From the NCBI GenBank assembly GCA_905221605.1, contig CAJNDS010002126.1, positions 579,501 through 643,500 of the forward strand: a stretch of 64,000 bases of DNA, given 5' to 3'. Positions 49,001 through 61,284 of the stretch are shown in pieces. Within the stretch, counting starts at the first letter, position 1. Each line of letters begins with the position of its first letter. Source of the DNA: Symbiodinium natans. Its lineage: Eukaryota; Sar; Dinophyceae; Suessiales; Symbiodiniaceae. Under the pieces are notes generated by a model. It did no database searches and was not told where the DNA came from. It was given only the letters and a program-made list of their open reading frames with translations. Both the position numbers and the translations under genes were made by a program.

Positions 49001-51686
49001 GTTTAGGGTTTCGGGTTTGGGTGGCTTGAGGGGTTGATGACGACAGTCCGGGCTTAGGGTTCCAGGGGCGCTGGGCTGTTGGGGGCTAGCTCAAAGGAAG
49101 TGGTTCTTGTGGGGAGCAGGAAAGGAGCTCGGTGCTGTCTGAAAGATCGCGGAGTATCACCTAAGCCATGAACACCATCAACCTCCGAAACCTGAACCGG
49201 AAACCCTAAACCCCAAACCCTAAACCCTAGCCCTAATACCTAAACCCTAAACCCTGAACCCAGAGGGCTCAGGGTTCAACCGTGGCTTCATCCGCGAAAG
49301 ACCTGAAACTCTGACAGCTTCCTCCTCCTCTTCTCTCCCCATAGAAACCCGCACTCCCTCCCGCAACTGGCCTCTATTCCTGACTCTAAGCATTTCGAAT
49401 CCCTGAGCCCAAACGCCATTCAGTTCTTTTTGTACACCGTTGCAGGTTGGCTATCTTGAGTCGGCCACTCGCCCGCAAATGGGTTTAGGGTTCAACGTTT
49501 CAATAGAAAGGGCTTGGCTACCTACACACTTCTGGGCCTAATTTGCCCCTATAAACCCTTTATACTCTAAACTTGTGGCTCGTGCTCTACTACATGGCTA
49601 TCGGAAGGATATTGGGTGGGGGGGGGGAGACTTGCGTTGTGGCTTCCCGCGCTGGCCCTCAACCGCTGACCCTCAGCTTGACCAGGTCTTTCAAGTTGTC
49701 AAAACCTTCCTGAACCCTAAACCCTAAACCCCAATCCGCAACTGTTCTTTCTTCGCTATTTCGCCGCCCCAATTTCTTGCGCAGTCCTTGTGTCTGTTCT
49801 TGGTAGCCCAGTGGTACACTTTTGCCTCTTTTTTTGGTTCTGGGATCCCTTATAAACTTGTATAAAGTAAAGTAAACCAACCCCCAAAGGGTACCCGTAG
49901 TGAAATATAGACGCTGGGCTGCCAAGTGTGAGCAGAGTCTTCAGGCCTATGCCACAGGAAGACGCCCACGACGCCCTTGGGGCGTTGTGCTGAACGTCCT
50001 GTAAAGGGATGGACCACGGGAGAAGAGTCCCTTAAAGAGGGGGTTTAGGGTTTAAGGTTTAGGGTTTAGGGTTTAAGGTTTAGCTAACTTGCCTTGCTAG
50101 AAAGGCCTCCTTGTGGTACTTCGGCGACAGGTCTCTCAAACAACTAGCATAACTAGCATAGGGGGGAATGTGATTAATTTGGGCCCATTTTGCGGGGGTC
50201 CCTGCAATTTAAGGGTTTAGGGTTTAGGGTTTGATTAAGGGTCAGCGTTTAAGACATAAACGGAGCTCCCAAGCTAGCAGCCCCCAACGTGGCCTTGAAG
50301 CAACACAGGGTGTTTCACCTAAACCCTGAACCCTAAACCCTAAACCCTACACCTTAAACCCTAAACCCTAAACCCTAAACCCTAAACCCTAAACCCTAAA
50401 CCCTAAACAGGCACAGCAGATCATCTCCAAGGAGGGCTACGCCGGGCTGTTCGGCCATCAGCTCAGTCAGACATGGGACTTGAGGCTTAGGGTTTAGGGT
50501 TTAGGGTTTGGGGTTGAGGGTTTAGGGTATAGGGTTTAGGGTTTAGGAGGGTTTAGGGTTTAGGGTAAACCAGAATGCGCAGTCATACCCTTCTTAGGGT
50601 TTTTCGGGACAAGAAAACCCTTGAGGCATTTCTACCTGGTAAGCAGGAAACCCTCCACGACGTCCGCGCAAGGAGGTCCTGAATCCTTCCCCAGACGGTC
50701 AGGCCCTGTCCCCCCCGTCACCCTAAGACCCTCGCCCGAAACCCTAAACCCTAAACCCTAGCCCTAAACCCTAAACCCTAAACCCACCCTAAACCCTAAA
50801 CCCCAAACCCTAAACCCTGGACCCTAAACCCTAAACCCTCTGAGGGCGCGGACTGAAGACCCGCATCTTGACCAACGGCGTCCAGGGTGCCTTCTTCACC
50901 GTGGGCCCGGGCGGCCAAGACATTTCAGGGCTTGTGTGGGGGGTTCACCGTTCACCGGGTTTAGGGTTTAGGGTTTAGGGTTTAGGGCTTAGGGCTTAGG
51001 GTTTAGGGTTTAGGGGTTTTAGCGCCAAGTTCAGGGAGAAATATAGGGTTTACGCAGGGTTTTATGGGAGTTTATAGGGTTTTAAGGGTTTGTATAGGGA
51101 GGTTTCTAGGCTAGGGTTCGCTGGGTTGGGGTTAATAGGGTTTGGGGTTTACTGCGTTTCGGGGTTTACTGGGTTTGTAGGGTTTAAAGGGTTTATGGGG
51201 TTTACTGGTTTATTGGGGTTTTAAGGGTTTAACGGGAATTACAGGGTTTTACAGGGGCATTTATAGGGGTGTTGAGTTGATGGTAGGGTTTCAGGTTTCG
51301 CGTCTTCATGGCGCAGGATGGTGATCTGCGCGCCCCGGCACGCGAACCCACAGCCCTCAGACTGAAACCCAATACCTTCGACCCTAAACCTTACACCCCC
51401 TTAAACCCCTGAAGCTAAACCCTAAACCCCAAGCCCTAAACCCTAAGCCCTAGACCCTAGACCCTAGACCCTAGACCCTAGACCCTAAACCCTAAACCCT
51501 AAACCCTAAACCCTAACCCTAAACCCTAAACCCTAAACCCTAAACCCTAAACCCTATCCGAAGATCCAAACTGCGACTGAAGGTTGGAGGGCCATCTCCG
51601 AGTACTTGAACAAGCAGCCAGCTCAGGTTGTCAGATGTACGGGGTCTAAACCCCGAAACCCTTCAGCCCTTAGCCCTAAACCCTAG
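46035..51686 (+). CDS. Mitochondrial carrier, C-terminal exons
   Basis: Exons: 46035-46063 (GGVGAMTATW), 46708-46747 (VGHYPWFYTNNQL), 48206-about 48271 (VRNALIGFASAAVSD), 48795-48847 (SNSLRVLKTTRQTSLEP), 49446-49463 (VGYLES), 50411-50453 (AQQIISKEGYAGLF), 50845-50904 (RGLKTRILTNGVQGAFFTV), 51583-51686 (GWRAISEYLNKQPAQ and a short tail). VSDxxSNSLRVxKT, GHYPWF and EGYxGLFxRGLxTRILxNGxQG are the third-repeat signatures of the same carrier subfamily as the upstream blocks. The tail stop, TAG at 51684-51686, falls inside a CCCTAG unit, and no TTTAGGG block follows, unlike after internal exons. With the other blocks this gives about 300 residues, normal for a carrier. The junction 48271/48795 is not resolved. 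Confidence 0.75.
49801..49924. mobile_element. Foldback element, family B
   Basis: TGGTAGCCCAG (49801-49811) and CTGGGCTGCCA (49914-49924) are inverted repeats; inside, GTGGTAC...TTTTG faces CAAAGGGTACCC. Related ends, TGGTAGCC(T/C)(A/G)GTGGTACCC, occur near 16346 and 12842. It lies in the carrier intron 49464-50410. The family name is mine. Confidence 0.55.
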
Positions 51687-52374
51687 CCCTAAACCCTAAA
51701 CCCTAAATCCTAAACCCTAAACCCTGAATCGCCTTAGTCTTTCAGGCTTTAGAGTTTCAGGGTGTGGGGTTTTGAGACGTAGGGGTTCCAGTAGGGATCA
51801 AGGACTTCATAGATTCAGGCTGCTGGGTTTGCGGCTTTAGGGGCGTCGGGGGTTTCAGCGTTTAGGGTTTAGGGTTTAGGGTTTAGGGTTTAGGGGCAGG
51901 TTACCCTTTACTAACCTCTCTAAACCCTAAACCCTAAATCCCCTGAACCATTCCCGAGCCCTTGGACCCTAACCCGCAGCTGCCCCCTCCTTCCCTCGCA
52001 CACCCTGGTTTGCTGAAAAGTTGCCCGGTGTTTGTAGGCCCAGCGAACCCAAGCACTTCAACCCTAAAGCCCTAAACCCTAAAACCCGAACACCCTGAGC
52101 CCTAAGCCCTAAAACCCCAACACCCTAAACCCCTAAACCCCTAAAACCCTAAGACCCCTAAAACCCTAAAACCCTAACACCCTATGACCCTAGACTCAGC
52201 TTGCCAACCCCTCACCAAAAGTTTCGCTGGGCCCTGCTGGCCGAACTCCGGGGCTCCTTCAATCCCCAGCTCCCTCCAACAGAAAGGTTCAGGGCTGAGG
52301 GGTTTAGGGTTTAGGGTTGAGGGGTTTAGGGTTTAGGGTTTAGGGTTTAGGGTTTAGGGTTTAGGGTTTAGGGT

Positions 52375-52406
<32 letters not shown>

Positions 52407-53186
52407 GGTTGGGGGTTTAGGCGCTGTTCTGGCCTAGCTGCTCTAGGGGTGAGACTTCAGGGTCAAGCTCAGGAACGCCGGCCTCTCGGGGTTTGAGGGT
52501 TGGGGTGTTTGGGGGTTTCAGGGGGGAGCGTTTTCTCACAGAAGGCGGTGTGGGAACGACAGGAGAGGATGAGAGTTATTGGGGCTCTCAGCCTCCTGGC
52601 CTTCAGGGGCGGCAAAATGTTCGGGGCTTCTTTCGACCTTCCCTAGGCCCTAAACCCCAAACCCCATCCTTTCTTTCACTTCCTCATCTTTAGCAAAAGG
52701 ACTGACGGGCCCTAACTACAACCCTTAAAATGGTGAGTTCCCTGAACTATGGTCCTTCTAACAATCCTGATTGCAAGGCGACCCCTTCTTATGTAGGGCA
52801 CCTCAAAATGGACCCTACTTTTGAGAACAAAGCCCTCTGCCCAACCACTTGCCCCTAGAGTCCCTGAACTCTCCGAGCGCCGAGGAAAGCCTAGATATGA
52901 CGAGGTCTTACCTCTGCCGCAGACTCAGCACGGGCCCCTGAAAAGGCAGCCACAGGTGGAGGGCTCAGGGGCATTAGGGTATGGGATTATTAGGAGGGTT
53001 TAGGGTTTTGGTGCAGCGAGGTCACATCATGGCCGTCCGTTGCTCGTAGCTCCAGTTGCGATTTTTGCTGGCACAGCTTTTGCATGCCCATCTTGGATTC
53101 TCCCCGAGGCATCCAAATCCCCGTTTTGGTCCAGGCGGAGATGTGCATGTGGGCTTGTTTCTTTTGTTTCTTCCAGGCAGAGGGTC

Positions 53187-53306
53187 TCTCTCTCTTCTCT
53201 CTCTCTCTCTCCTCTATCTCTCGCTCTCTCGCTCTCTCTCTCTCTCTCTCCTCTCTCTCTCGCTCTCTCTCTTTGTTTTGCTCTCTCTCTCTCTCTCTCT
53301 CTCTCG
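53187..53306. repeat. CT-rich microsatellite
   Basis: CTCTCT runs broken by TTTG and CG. A matching GA run lies at 2769-2815. Frames read as Ser/Leu repeats. Confidence 0.9.
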
Positions 53307-54184
53307 GCGTTTTTAGGGCTGTGGCCCCAAGCAGGCTTTTCTTTAGTTTCAGGGTTCCGGATTCAGGGTTCAGGGATTAGGGGATTTTTCAAGTTCAAGA
53401 GACCTGTGTAGAATTGCATTTCTCCTGTTCTACAGGCGGTTGCTGCTTACTGCTACGACTAGTAGTTAGAATTGGTGTCGCCGGAACTCAAAGCGAATAG
53501 GACTGCTGGATATTTAGGTGCGGGCCCCTGTTGCTAAACCCTCAGTCGCGAATTGCGGCTCCCCGTCTCCGGGGTCCGTTTGGGAGCTGCGGCCCATCCC
53601 CTTGCAAGAAACACCCTAAACCTTAAACCCTAAACCCTAAACCCTAGACCCTAAACCCTAGACCCTAAACCCTAAAACCTAAACGCTACTATCATCACTA
53701 TACTCTTACAATTATTTCCTAGAGCAGTTTCTACTCTATAGACAGTCCAGAAACTCGTACGAAAGACGCTCCAGCCAGGTGACTCTGTGACGCTCCCTGT
53801 GCGGACCCGTGCAAACCGTGGGTCTAGCACAACATTTTCCATTCCGACTCCTGAACACACCGCCGCGACGCAGGAAAAAACAGTTGGGCTTGAATGGTTA
53901 TGTTAGGGTTTATTTAGGGCTTAGGGTTTAGGGGCTCCGGGTTTGGGATTTAGGGTTTAGGGTCTCCGTGCCTGTGAATGTCGGACTTCCGCGTGAGGGC
54001 GTCATGCTTTGCAATTGTCGGACCCAAACCAAACTTCAATCCTTAGGCGCATAGGGGGTCACAAAGCCCCGTTAAGTCCCATCTTATCCGATGCCTCCTC
54101 CTGCTCAACGACCTGCAAACACTCTCGACTGTTTGCGCGCCGGATGCACCGAAAGAGCCCAATCCCCTTTAATTAAGGAGTGCA

Positions 54185-54296
54185 CCTTAGAATCCTAATG
54201 TAGTTCCTATTCTATATCCTCCTGGGGAATTATTTTTTGGTTCATATAAACCCCAAGAGGATATTTAGAAATATAATTTGTATTAAGGTTCTAAGG
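54185..54296. mobile_element. Foldback element
   Basis: CCTTAGAATCCTAAT (54185-54199) pairs with ATTAAGGTTCTAAGG (54282-54296); inner TATATCCTCCTGGGG pairs with CCCCAAGAGGATAT. A non-coding, AT-rich hairpin, probably MITE-like; single copy as far as seen. Confidence 0.55.
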
Positions 54297-54439
54297 GGAG
54301 TATAGTATTATGGTCGAAGGTCTATCCTTGTTCTTCATCAGGGGGTATTGTTTAGGGCAGTGAGGCTCCGCTGGACGTCATTTCCCTCAGAAGTAGAGGG
54401 CAGGCCCCAGTCTCCTACATGTGACGCCCTCCTTTCTGT

Positions 54440-54556
54440 TTAGGGTTTGTTTAGGGTTTAGGGTTTAGGGTTTAGGGTTTAGGGTTTAGGGTTTAGGGTT
54501 TAGGGTTTAGGGTATAGGGTTTAGGGTTTAGGGTTTAGGGTTTAGGGTTTAGGGTT
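54440..54556. repeat. TTTAGGG array
   Basis: About sixteen units, nearly perfect. Confidence 0.95.
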
Positions 54557-57500
54557 TTTCGGCACCCAAAATCCCGAGTTTCAAAGCCCCCTTAAACACC
54601 ACCAAAGCCCTTCGCTTTTTGCCCAGAGACCCTGAGCCCGTAAGTTTCGACCTTCAACCCGACGCACGGAGCAGGCACGGTCGAATCAGTATCGCCCTCT
54701 CTTCACGGGAGTGTCCGGCTCCCAGTGACTGTCTGCATCCAGGACCCAGAATACCCTAAACCCTAAACCCTAAACCCTAAACTAGGCCTTTATTCACTTC
54801 TTTTAAGGGTTTTTTGGTCCCCTGCTAAGCCCCTTGAATCCAAGAAGAGGTTACTCGTAGGTCTGGTTTACTTTCGTAAACACAGGGTTTGGGTTCTTTA
54901 GGGTTTTGGCATCTTGTAAACCCTCAATCCCAGGCCAAGGCTTGCAGGGTGTAGAGTGCGGCTCGGGGATAAGACGGGGGGATAGCTTCGAGGGGGTTGG
55001 GGGAGGGAGCTGAGGTATGCTCAGTGCCTAGAAGCCCCCTAGACCCCAAGCCCTGAACCCTGAATCCTTCCCCCCAGACCATTTCCCAGGCAAGGAGTAG
55101 ACTTCGACGTGCCGATAGGCTGGCAGATGGGATTGAGGTCTGAGAGGAATGGGTGCTTCCTGATTTAGGGTTCGGGGTTCAGGGTTTAGGGCTTGGGCTG
55201 TGAAACTTCACCAGATGGCTAAATTTGAGAGGGTTCTACTAGTCGAGACGGACACAACCCTAAGCCCTAAACCCTAAACCGCGGAGCTTTGTTGTTATAC
55301 TTAAGGGGCAGACTCGTTCAGACCGACATGCATTTTGGGGGCCTTCTTGACGCAGCCATTGCCGAGGCCCCTAAACCCTAAACCCTAAACCCCTAAAGCC
55401 CTAAAGCCCTAAACCCCTAAACCCCTAAACCCTGCATAACCCCCATCTTCTCTACCCCTATCTTGACACTTAAATGGACACGGTTTAGGGTTTAGGGTTT
55501 AGGGTTCAGGGTTCAGGGATTCGGAAGTGTTTCAGCCGGGTCGTTCAAAAGAATCGTTGGGATGCCTGCGGCTCTGATGGCGACACGCTGGACAAGAAAG
55601 CATGCCAGCAAACTTGGATCGATCTGTTGATGTTCCCAAAGGCCGTTCTCAGACAATTCAGACGCGGACAATGACCACACAGTGTCCTTCACTTCTCGCC
55701 AGCTTTGCTTACTTCGTTGGAAGCTGGGAGATAGGGGGACATGACGGGAAGCCCAGCAAAGCTGTCACCCGTACGCCCAAAACCTCTGCCGAGGGTGTTC
55801 GAGTACGGCCCAAATTCAACGAGCACGTCTAAGCCCTAAACCCTAAACATTCAACCCTAATACTAAGCTCTATAAGCCCTAAGCCCTCAACCCTCAGCCC
55901 TAAGCCCTCAACCCTCAGCCCGAAGCCCGAAGCCCTTGTCCAGGCCGTGGTCAAACCATGCTCTTCCAGGGTACCGATCCAGACTCCTGGCGCTCTTATT
56001 CTGGGCTTTGGCGGATGTTTGGGGGGCCTGCAGGGTTAGGGTTTCGGGTTTAGATTGTTTAGAGGTTTGACTTTGGACCCCTAGATGGTACGATGTGGAT
56101 TGCCGTTGCAGAGTTGCAACATTGTACTCCCGCTCCGAAAGTAAACCCTAAACTTTCCAACCTTAATGTCCATTCTCCAACCCTCAACTCTGAACCCTAA
56201 CCCCCCAATCCTAAACCTTATAGTCCCTAAAACCCAGCCGGCAGCCGAGACCCCTACACTCTGCCTTGAAGTTGGGAAGCAACGTATGGTGAACAGCCGG
56301 CTTTGGGGTTGGGGCTTCAGGTTTAGGGTTTCGGGTTTAGGGTGTAGGGTTTAGGGTGTAGGTCCGTGTAGCCCTAAACCTCGCCCTAAATCCCAAACCC
56401 CTAAACCTTAAACCCTAAATTCAGTCCCAGTCTACATGTAATCCCACCATGGTGGATGTAGGAAGGGTTTTAAGGATTTGGGGGGCCTCGGGGCTTCATG
56501 TGGCTGTCTGTTGAGAATGAAGCCCTAAACCCGCAACCTAAACCCTAAACCCTACACCCCAGTGTAGGCCCTTATTCCCTCTTTTTTTCTGCATGGCTTA
56601 GGGATGCGTCTAAACCCCTTTAAACCAACAAGGGTGCCCTTTGCATTCCCAGGTTACTCTTGGGTCTAGTACATGTATTTATAGGGTACTTACTTTTCAT
56701 GCCTTTATGTCCAACCTAGAACTCTGATTGCCCCAAGACCTAAACCCAAAACTCTAAGCCCCAAACTCCCACACCCTAAGCCCCAGCACTCAATCCTGAA
56801 CCCCAAATCCTAAACCCTAAGCCCTAGACCCTAGACCCTAAACCCCATGCCTAGACCCCAGATCCCAAACCCTAAACCCTAAACCCTAAACCCAAACCCC
56901 AATCCCTAAACCCTAAACCCCAAACCCTAAACCCTAAACCCTAAACCTAAACCCTAAACCCCAAACCCCAAAGCCTAAACCCTAAACCCCGTCGTCTCAA
57001 GGAAAAGGATCGCAAGCACCTTTGGCTGTGGCCTCGGTACGGCCATGTGGAAGACTTGGCGGCCTTGGGAAAGTTGAGGGTTTAGGGTTTAGGGTTTAGG
57101 GTTTAGGGTTTAGGGTTTAGGGGTCAAGTTGAGGGGTTGTACCTTTGGCAAGCCAGGCAGCACATAAAGAACAAGGCTCTTCCGACCATGAGCCCGCTCA
57201 TCCCTCTCGTACCTCAGACCATGAGCTACAAGCTCAACCCTGCACCCTATAAGCTCAAACCCTAAACCCCAAACCGTAAACCCTAAACCCTAAACCCTCA
57301 AATCCCTAAACTCCCGAGGGTCCACCCTTTTAGATATATGCTCGGGCCCTGAAACTACTACGTGGGAACTTTTTAAGGCGCAAGTATATACCGTACAGGT
57401 ACATGGACATGTAGGAACCTTGTGCAAGAAGGCCTGACCTACTGCGTTCCCAGCCGGTGGTCGGCGTGCAGAAGGGCGTCCCCGTCAATGTGCCCGCCCC

Positions 57501-57884
57501 AGTCTGGGCGTTGGGGCTGGCGTAGGGCTTAGGGGGTGGTCCGAAATCCCAAGACCTCGATATATAAGCCTATACAGAGGCCCCAGATGGTTGCTCACTG
57601 GTCATAGCAGGTGCAAAGGTCCATGAGATGGGATCGTTGGACGTAATCCCCCGGCCACCCCGCTACAAGAACCCTGAACCCTGAACCCCATAATCCCTAA
57701 GCCCCTATCCGACCCTGCATAAACACTAAACCCTAAACCATAAATGCAAGACCAAAAACTCAGAGCTGCCTATGGTTTTATGGAGTCGACATTGAGGGTC
57801 CAGAAGCAACGGTCTTTAGCCTTGAACCTGCCAGGAGAACAAGAAAAGAGCAGCCCTGAACCCTGAACGTCAGGGTTCCAAACC

Positions 57885-57981
57885 CCAAACCCCAAACCCC
57901 AAGCCCCAAGCCCCAAGCCCCAAACCCCAAACCCCAAACCCCAAACCCCAAACCCCAAACCCCAAACCCCAAACCCTAAAC
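57885..57981. repeat. CCCCAAA variant array
   Basis: About a dozen CCCCAAA or CCCCAAG units ending in two CCCTAAA units. Confidence 0.9.
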
Positions 57982-59099
57982 CCTAAACTTTTTAGGATTT
58001 AGGGTCTCCCCCTCCCCCCCGCCCTCAAACCGCATTGAAGCCCAACGCCGGAGACCCAGGTCACGGTGTGCCGCGACCTGGATGAGGCGAAGGAGCTGAG
58101 AGGCAAGCTCCAGGCTCCCCCCTTTGGTGGCAAGTTTAGGGTTTAGGGTTTAGGGTTGAGAGGGGTTTAGGGAAGGGATCAAAAGCTTCGGGTCCAAGAG
58201 TGCAACAACGTGCAGGGGATTGGGGCAGGTTTTGGTGTGTTGGCGGGCGGTTGGCGTTCATGCTCGTGCGACTGGAAACCATCGCTCTGAACCCTACACC
58301 CCACTTCCATCCCCCTAGGGTTTAAGAGGGTTTCGGGTCGTCCCAAACAGGGTTTAGGGTTTTATAAAGGTTTAGGGTAAAGATAACACCTGTCCGCTGA
58401 GAACCGGCCGACGCCGCCCTGTCGCCAGGAGTTGGGCTGCTGGGACAGATGCACGATCTTTGTGCCAAGATCTCGGTCGTGAGTCTTTGGTGTTCACAGG
58501 GCCTATGATCTAAGGGGTTTTTTGAAGGAGCACGAACCCCCCCCACAAACGTTAGCCAAATTCCCAGACCGCCCACCTGGTTGAGTCCTAACCCTAAACC
58601 TCGACGAGCTCCACCCATGCCAAGAGATTGGATACGAAGCCCGATATCTGTTGCTGAAGTGGAATAGTTGCGGAATTGGTGTTCAGCTCCCTTTCTGTTT
58701 CACTATAGAACCCTGACCATGTAAGAAGCCTGTGGCCCTCAGGGCGCACGGTGTCCGGTCTTCCTTCAGAGAGCAGGGCGGGAGTTCATGGTGCCTTGCG
58801 TCCTCTCAAAATTTTTCAGGGAATTTTGGGGACTCTCATGCCCCAATTCCCGGCTCAGAACCAGCAAGTTCTTGTTGGGGCCAGTCTTCTTTCATTAGAC
58901 TCAGTAGCCCAACCTGCACCCTGCCCAGCCCTTTCACCCGAAACCCTAAGTCTTAAGCCCTAAACCCTAAACCCTAAACCCTAAACCCTAAACACCATGA
59001 ACCCTGAAACCACCAGATGTGTGAGGCCCATCTCTGACGACCCGGCTTCGAGGCTGGGTCGCCATGGCCGCTGTCGTTTCGGCTTGCTGGGTTCGCGTT

Positions 59100-59412
59100 C
59101 AGGGTTTTGGGGTTTTGGGGTCTTGGGGTTTTGGGGGTTTTGGGGGTTTTGGGGGTTTTGGGGGTTTTGGGGGTTTTGGGGGTTTTGGGGTCTTGGGGTT
59201 TGGGGGGTTTTGGGGGTTTTGGGAGTTTTGGGAGTTTTGGGGGTTTTGGGGTTTTGGGGTTTTGGGGTTTTGGAGTGTTGGGGTTTTGGGGTTTTGGGGT
59301 TTTGGGGGTTTTGGGGTTTTGGGGTTTTGGGGGTTTTGGGAGTTTTGGGGGTTTTGGGGTTTTTGGGGTTTTGGGGTTTTGGGGTGTTGGAGTGTTGGGG
59401 TTTGGGGTTTCA
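59100..59412. repeat. TTTTGGGG-type array
   Basis: Over 30 units of GGTTTTGGGG or GGTTTTGGGGG with some GGAGTTTT and GGGTGTTGG variants. The unit equals the telomere repeat of spirotrich ciliates, but here it grades into the local TTTAGGG family. Frames read as Gly/Phe/Trp repeats and are not genes. Confidence 0.9.
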
Positions 59413-60661
59413 AGAAGGGGCTTATCTGGGTTTAGGGTTTTGAAGAAGGGGTTTTAGAAGGGCCTTCAAAGGTTCAGAAGGCTTGAGAGTAAGCTTCATT
59501 GCTCATTTCAGGGTTTAGGGCTAGGAAACCCTAGGGTTTTGGGTTTAGAGGCTTCAGGGGCATGGTGTTTTAGGATTTAGGTTTCAGGCCTTGTGGAGTT
59601 TGTAATGGGTGGCTTGCAAGTAATTTCGGCATCGGGGACTGTTTTCGAAAGGTTTTTAGAGCCAAGGCTTAGAGGGCTTATTGTTTAGGGATTCTGGGGC
59701 ATTAAATAATTCTACCGGGCAGTCTGCAGAGCTTGTGACGCCCGAAACCTCGAAACCCCGCCGCGAAGCGCCGCGGGGACGCAGGATGATCGCCACCAAC
59801 GCAGCTATCGCCTTCGCCGAGCATTTCGGTCAGGAGGCAGGGGGTCGCAGCTGTTGGGAGACTCAGACTTTAGGGTTTGGTGCTTAGGGTTTAGGGTTTA
59901 GGGTTTGGTGTTTAGGGTTTAGGGTTGAGGGTGCTTAGGGTTTAGGGTTGTGAGGTTGTGATGGGTTTGACATTGGTTGTGCCTGGGTTTGACAACTCTT
60001 TCTTGGGCCTGAGGGGATCTTCAGGGTTTAGGGGTGGCGTACATCCCATGACAAGCCTTGAGGACCTTGTGGTGTGCAGCGTTTAGGGTTGAAGTTTAAG
60101 GTCCCATGTCACGTGCCTCATTCAGTCCTTCTGGAATTTGTACCCTCGTGCACGCACTGAACGTGTCTTTCTACCTTACATGCCTGACGCTGTCCGGAGC
60201 TTAGTCTCAGCCCTAAGCCCTACACCCTAAACCACAGCCGAAACCCATATAAGGGAGTCTAAGGATCTTACCATACCCTTTAATTTCTTTTAAGGGGTAT
60301 GCCCTAGGGGTATGTTGAACACTTACTAGAAGATCGCTGTTGGGCTCCCTGCTCACCTTGCCTGCTCGCTGTCGACGCCATGTTGTGCGTGAACTGCAAT
60401 GATGAGAAGCCCAAGCGCTGCTGGGAGCCGAAGCAGTGGAAAACCCAAAGCAAAGCATGGGAGCATCGCTACAAGGGCTCGGAGCGGGGGCCGCCAGACT
60501 TGACCGGGCGGTGGTCAGTTTCTGGCTTGACAAGGCCGCCGAGGGCATGAAGGAGCAGGGATATGAGTATTGGCATGGGGAGACTGAGATAGTGTCCTTT
60601 TCCGTTTGGGTTCAAAGAACAAATATGGAAGGGTCAGGGTACTGCCATTCATCGGTGGCCT

Positions 60662-61036
60662 AAACCCTACCCCCTACACCCTAAACCCTAAACGCTAAAC
60701 CCTAAACCCTCAACCCCAAACCCCAAACCCCAAACCCCAAACCCCAAACCCCAAACCCCAAACCCTAAACCCTAAACCCTAAACCCTAAACCCTAAACCC
60801 TAAACCCCAAACCAAACCTAAACCTAAACCCTAAACCCCCTAACCCTCAACCCCCCCAAACCCCAAACCAAACCCCAAACCCCAAACCCCACCCCAAACC
60901 CCAAACCCCAAACCCCAAACCCCAAACCCTAAACCCTAAACCCTAAACCCTAAACCCTAAACCCTAAACCCTATACCCTATACCCTAAACCCTAAACCCT
61001 AAACCCTAAACCCTAAACCCTAAACCCTAAACCCTA
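60662..61036. repeat. Mixed CCCTAAA and CCCCAAA array
   Basis: Blocks of CCCTAAA and CCCCAAA alternate over about 370 bp, showing local homogenisation of each variant. A matching TTTAGGG-then-TTTGGGG array follows at 61163-61284 on the other side of an exon-like island. Confidence 0.9.
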
Positions 61037-61162
61037 ACCCGGGAGACCCTTAATCCGGAACCCCCAGATATCCTGCCAGGAGGGCGAGGCCCTAGTCCTC
61101 TGCGACTTCGAGGCGATGAGTGATGCCCCTCGGCCTTTGTTAGCCCCAGAGCCCCCAACCCC

Positions 61163-61284
61163 TGGGTTTAGGGTTTAGGGTTTAGGGTTTAGGGTTTGGG
61201 GTTTGGGGTTTGGGGTTTGGGGTTTGGGGTTTGGGGTTTGGGGTTTGGGGTTTGGGGTTTGGGGTTTGGGGTTTGGGGTTTGGG
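61163..61284. repeat. TTTAGGG then TTTGGGG array
   Basis: Four TTTAGGG units are followed by about thirteen TTTGGGG units. Confidence 0.95.

Noticed and set aside
59064..59457. Phe/Gly/Trp repeat frames
   Set aside because: They derive from the TTTTGGGG array.
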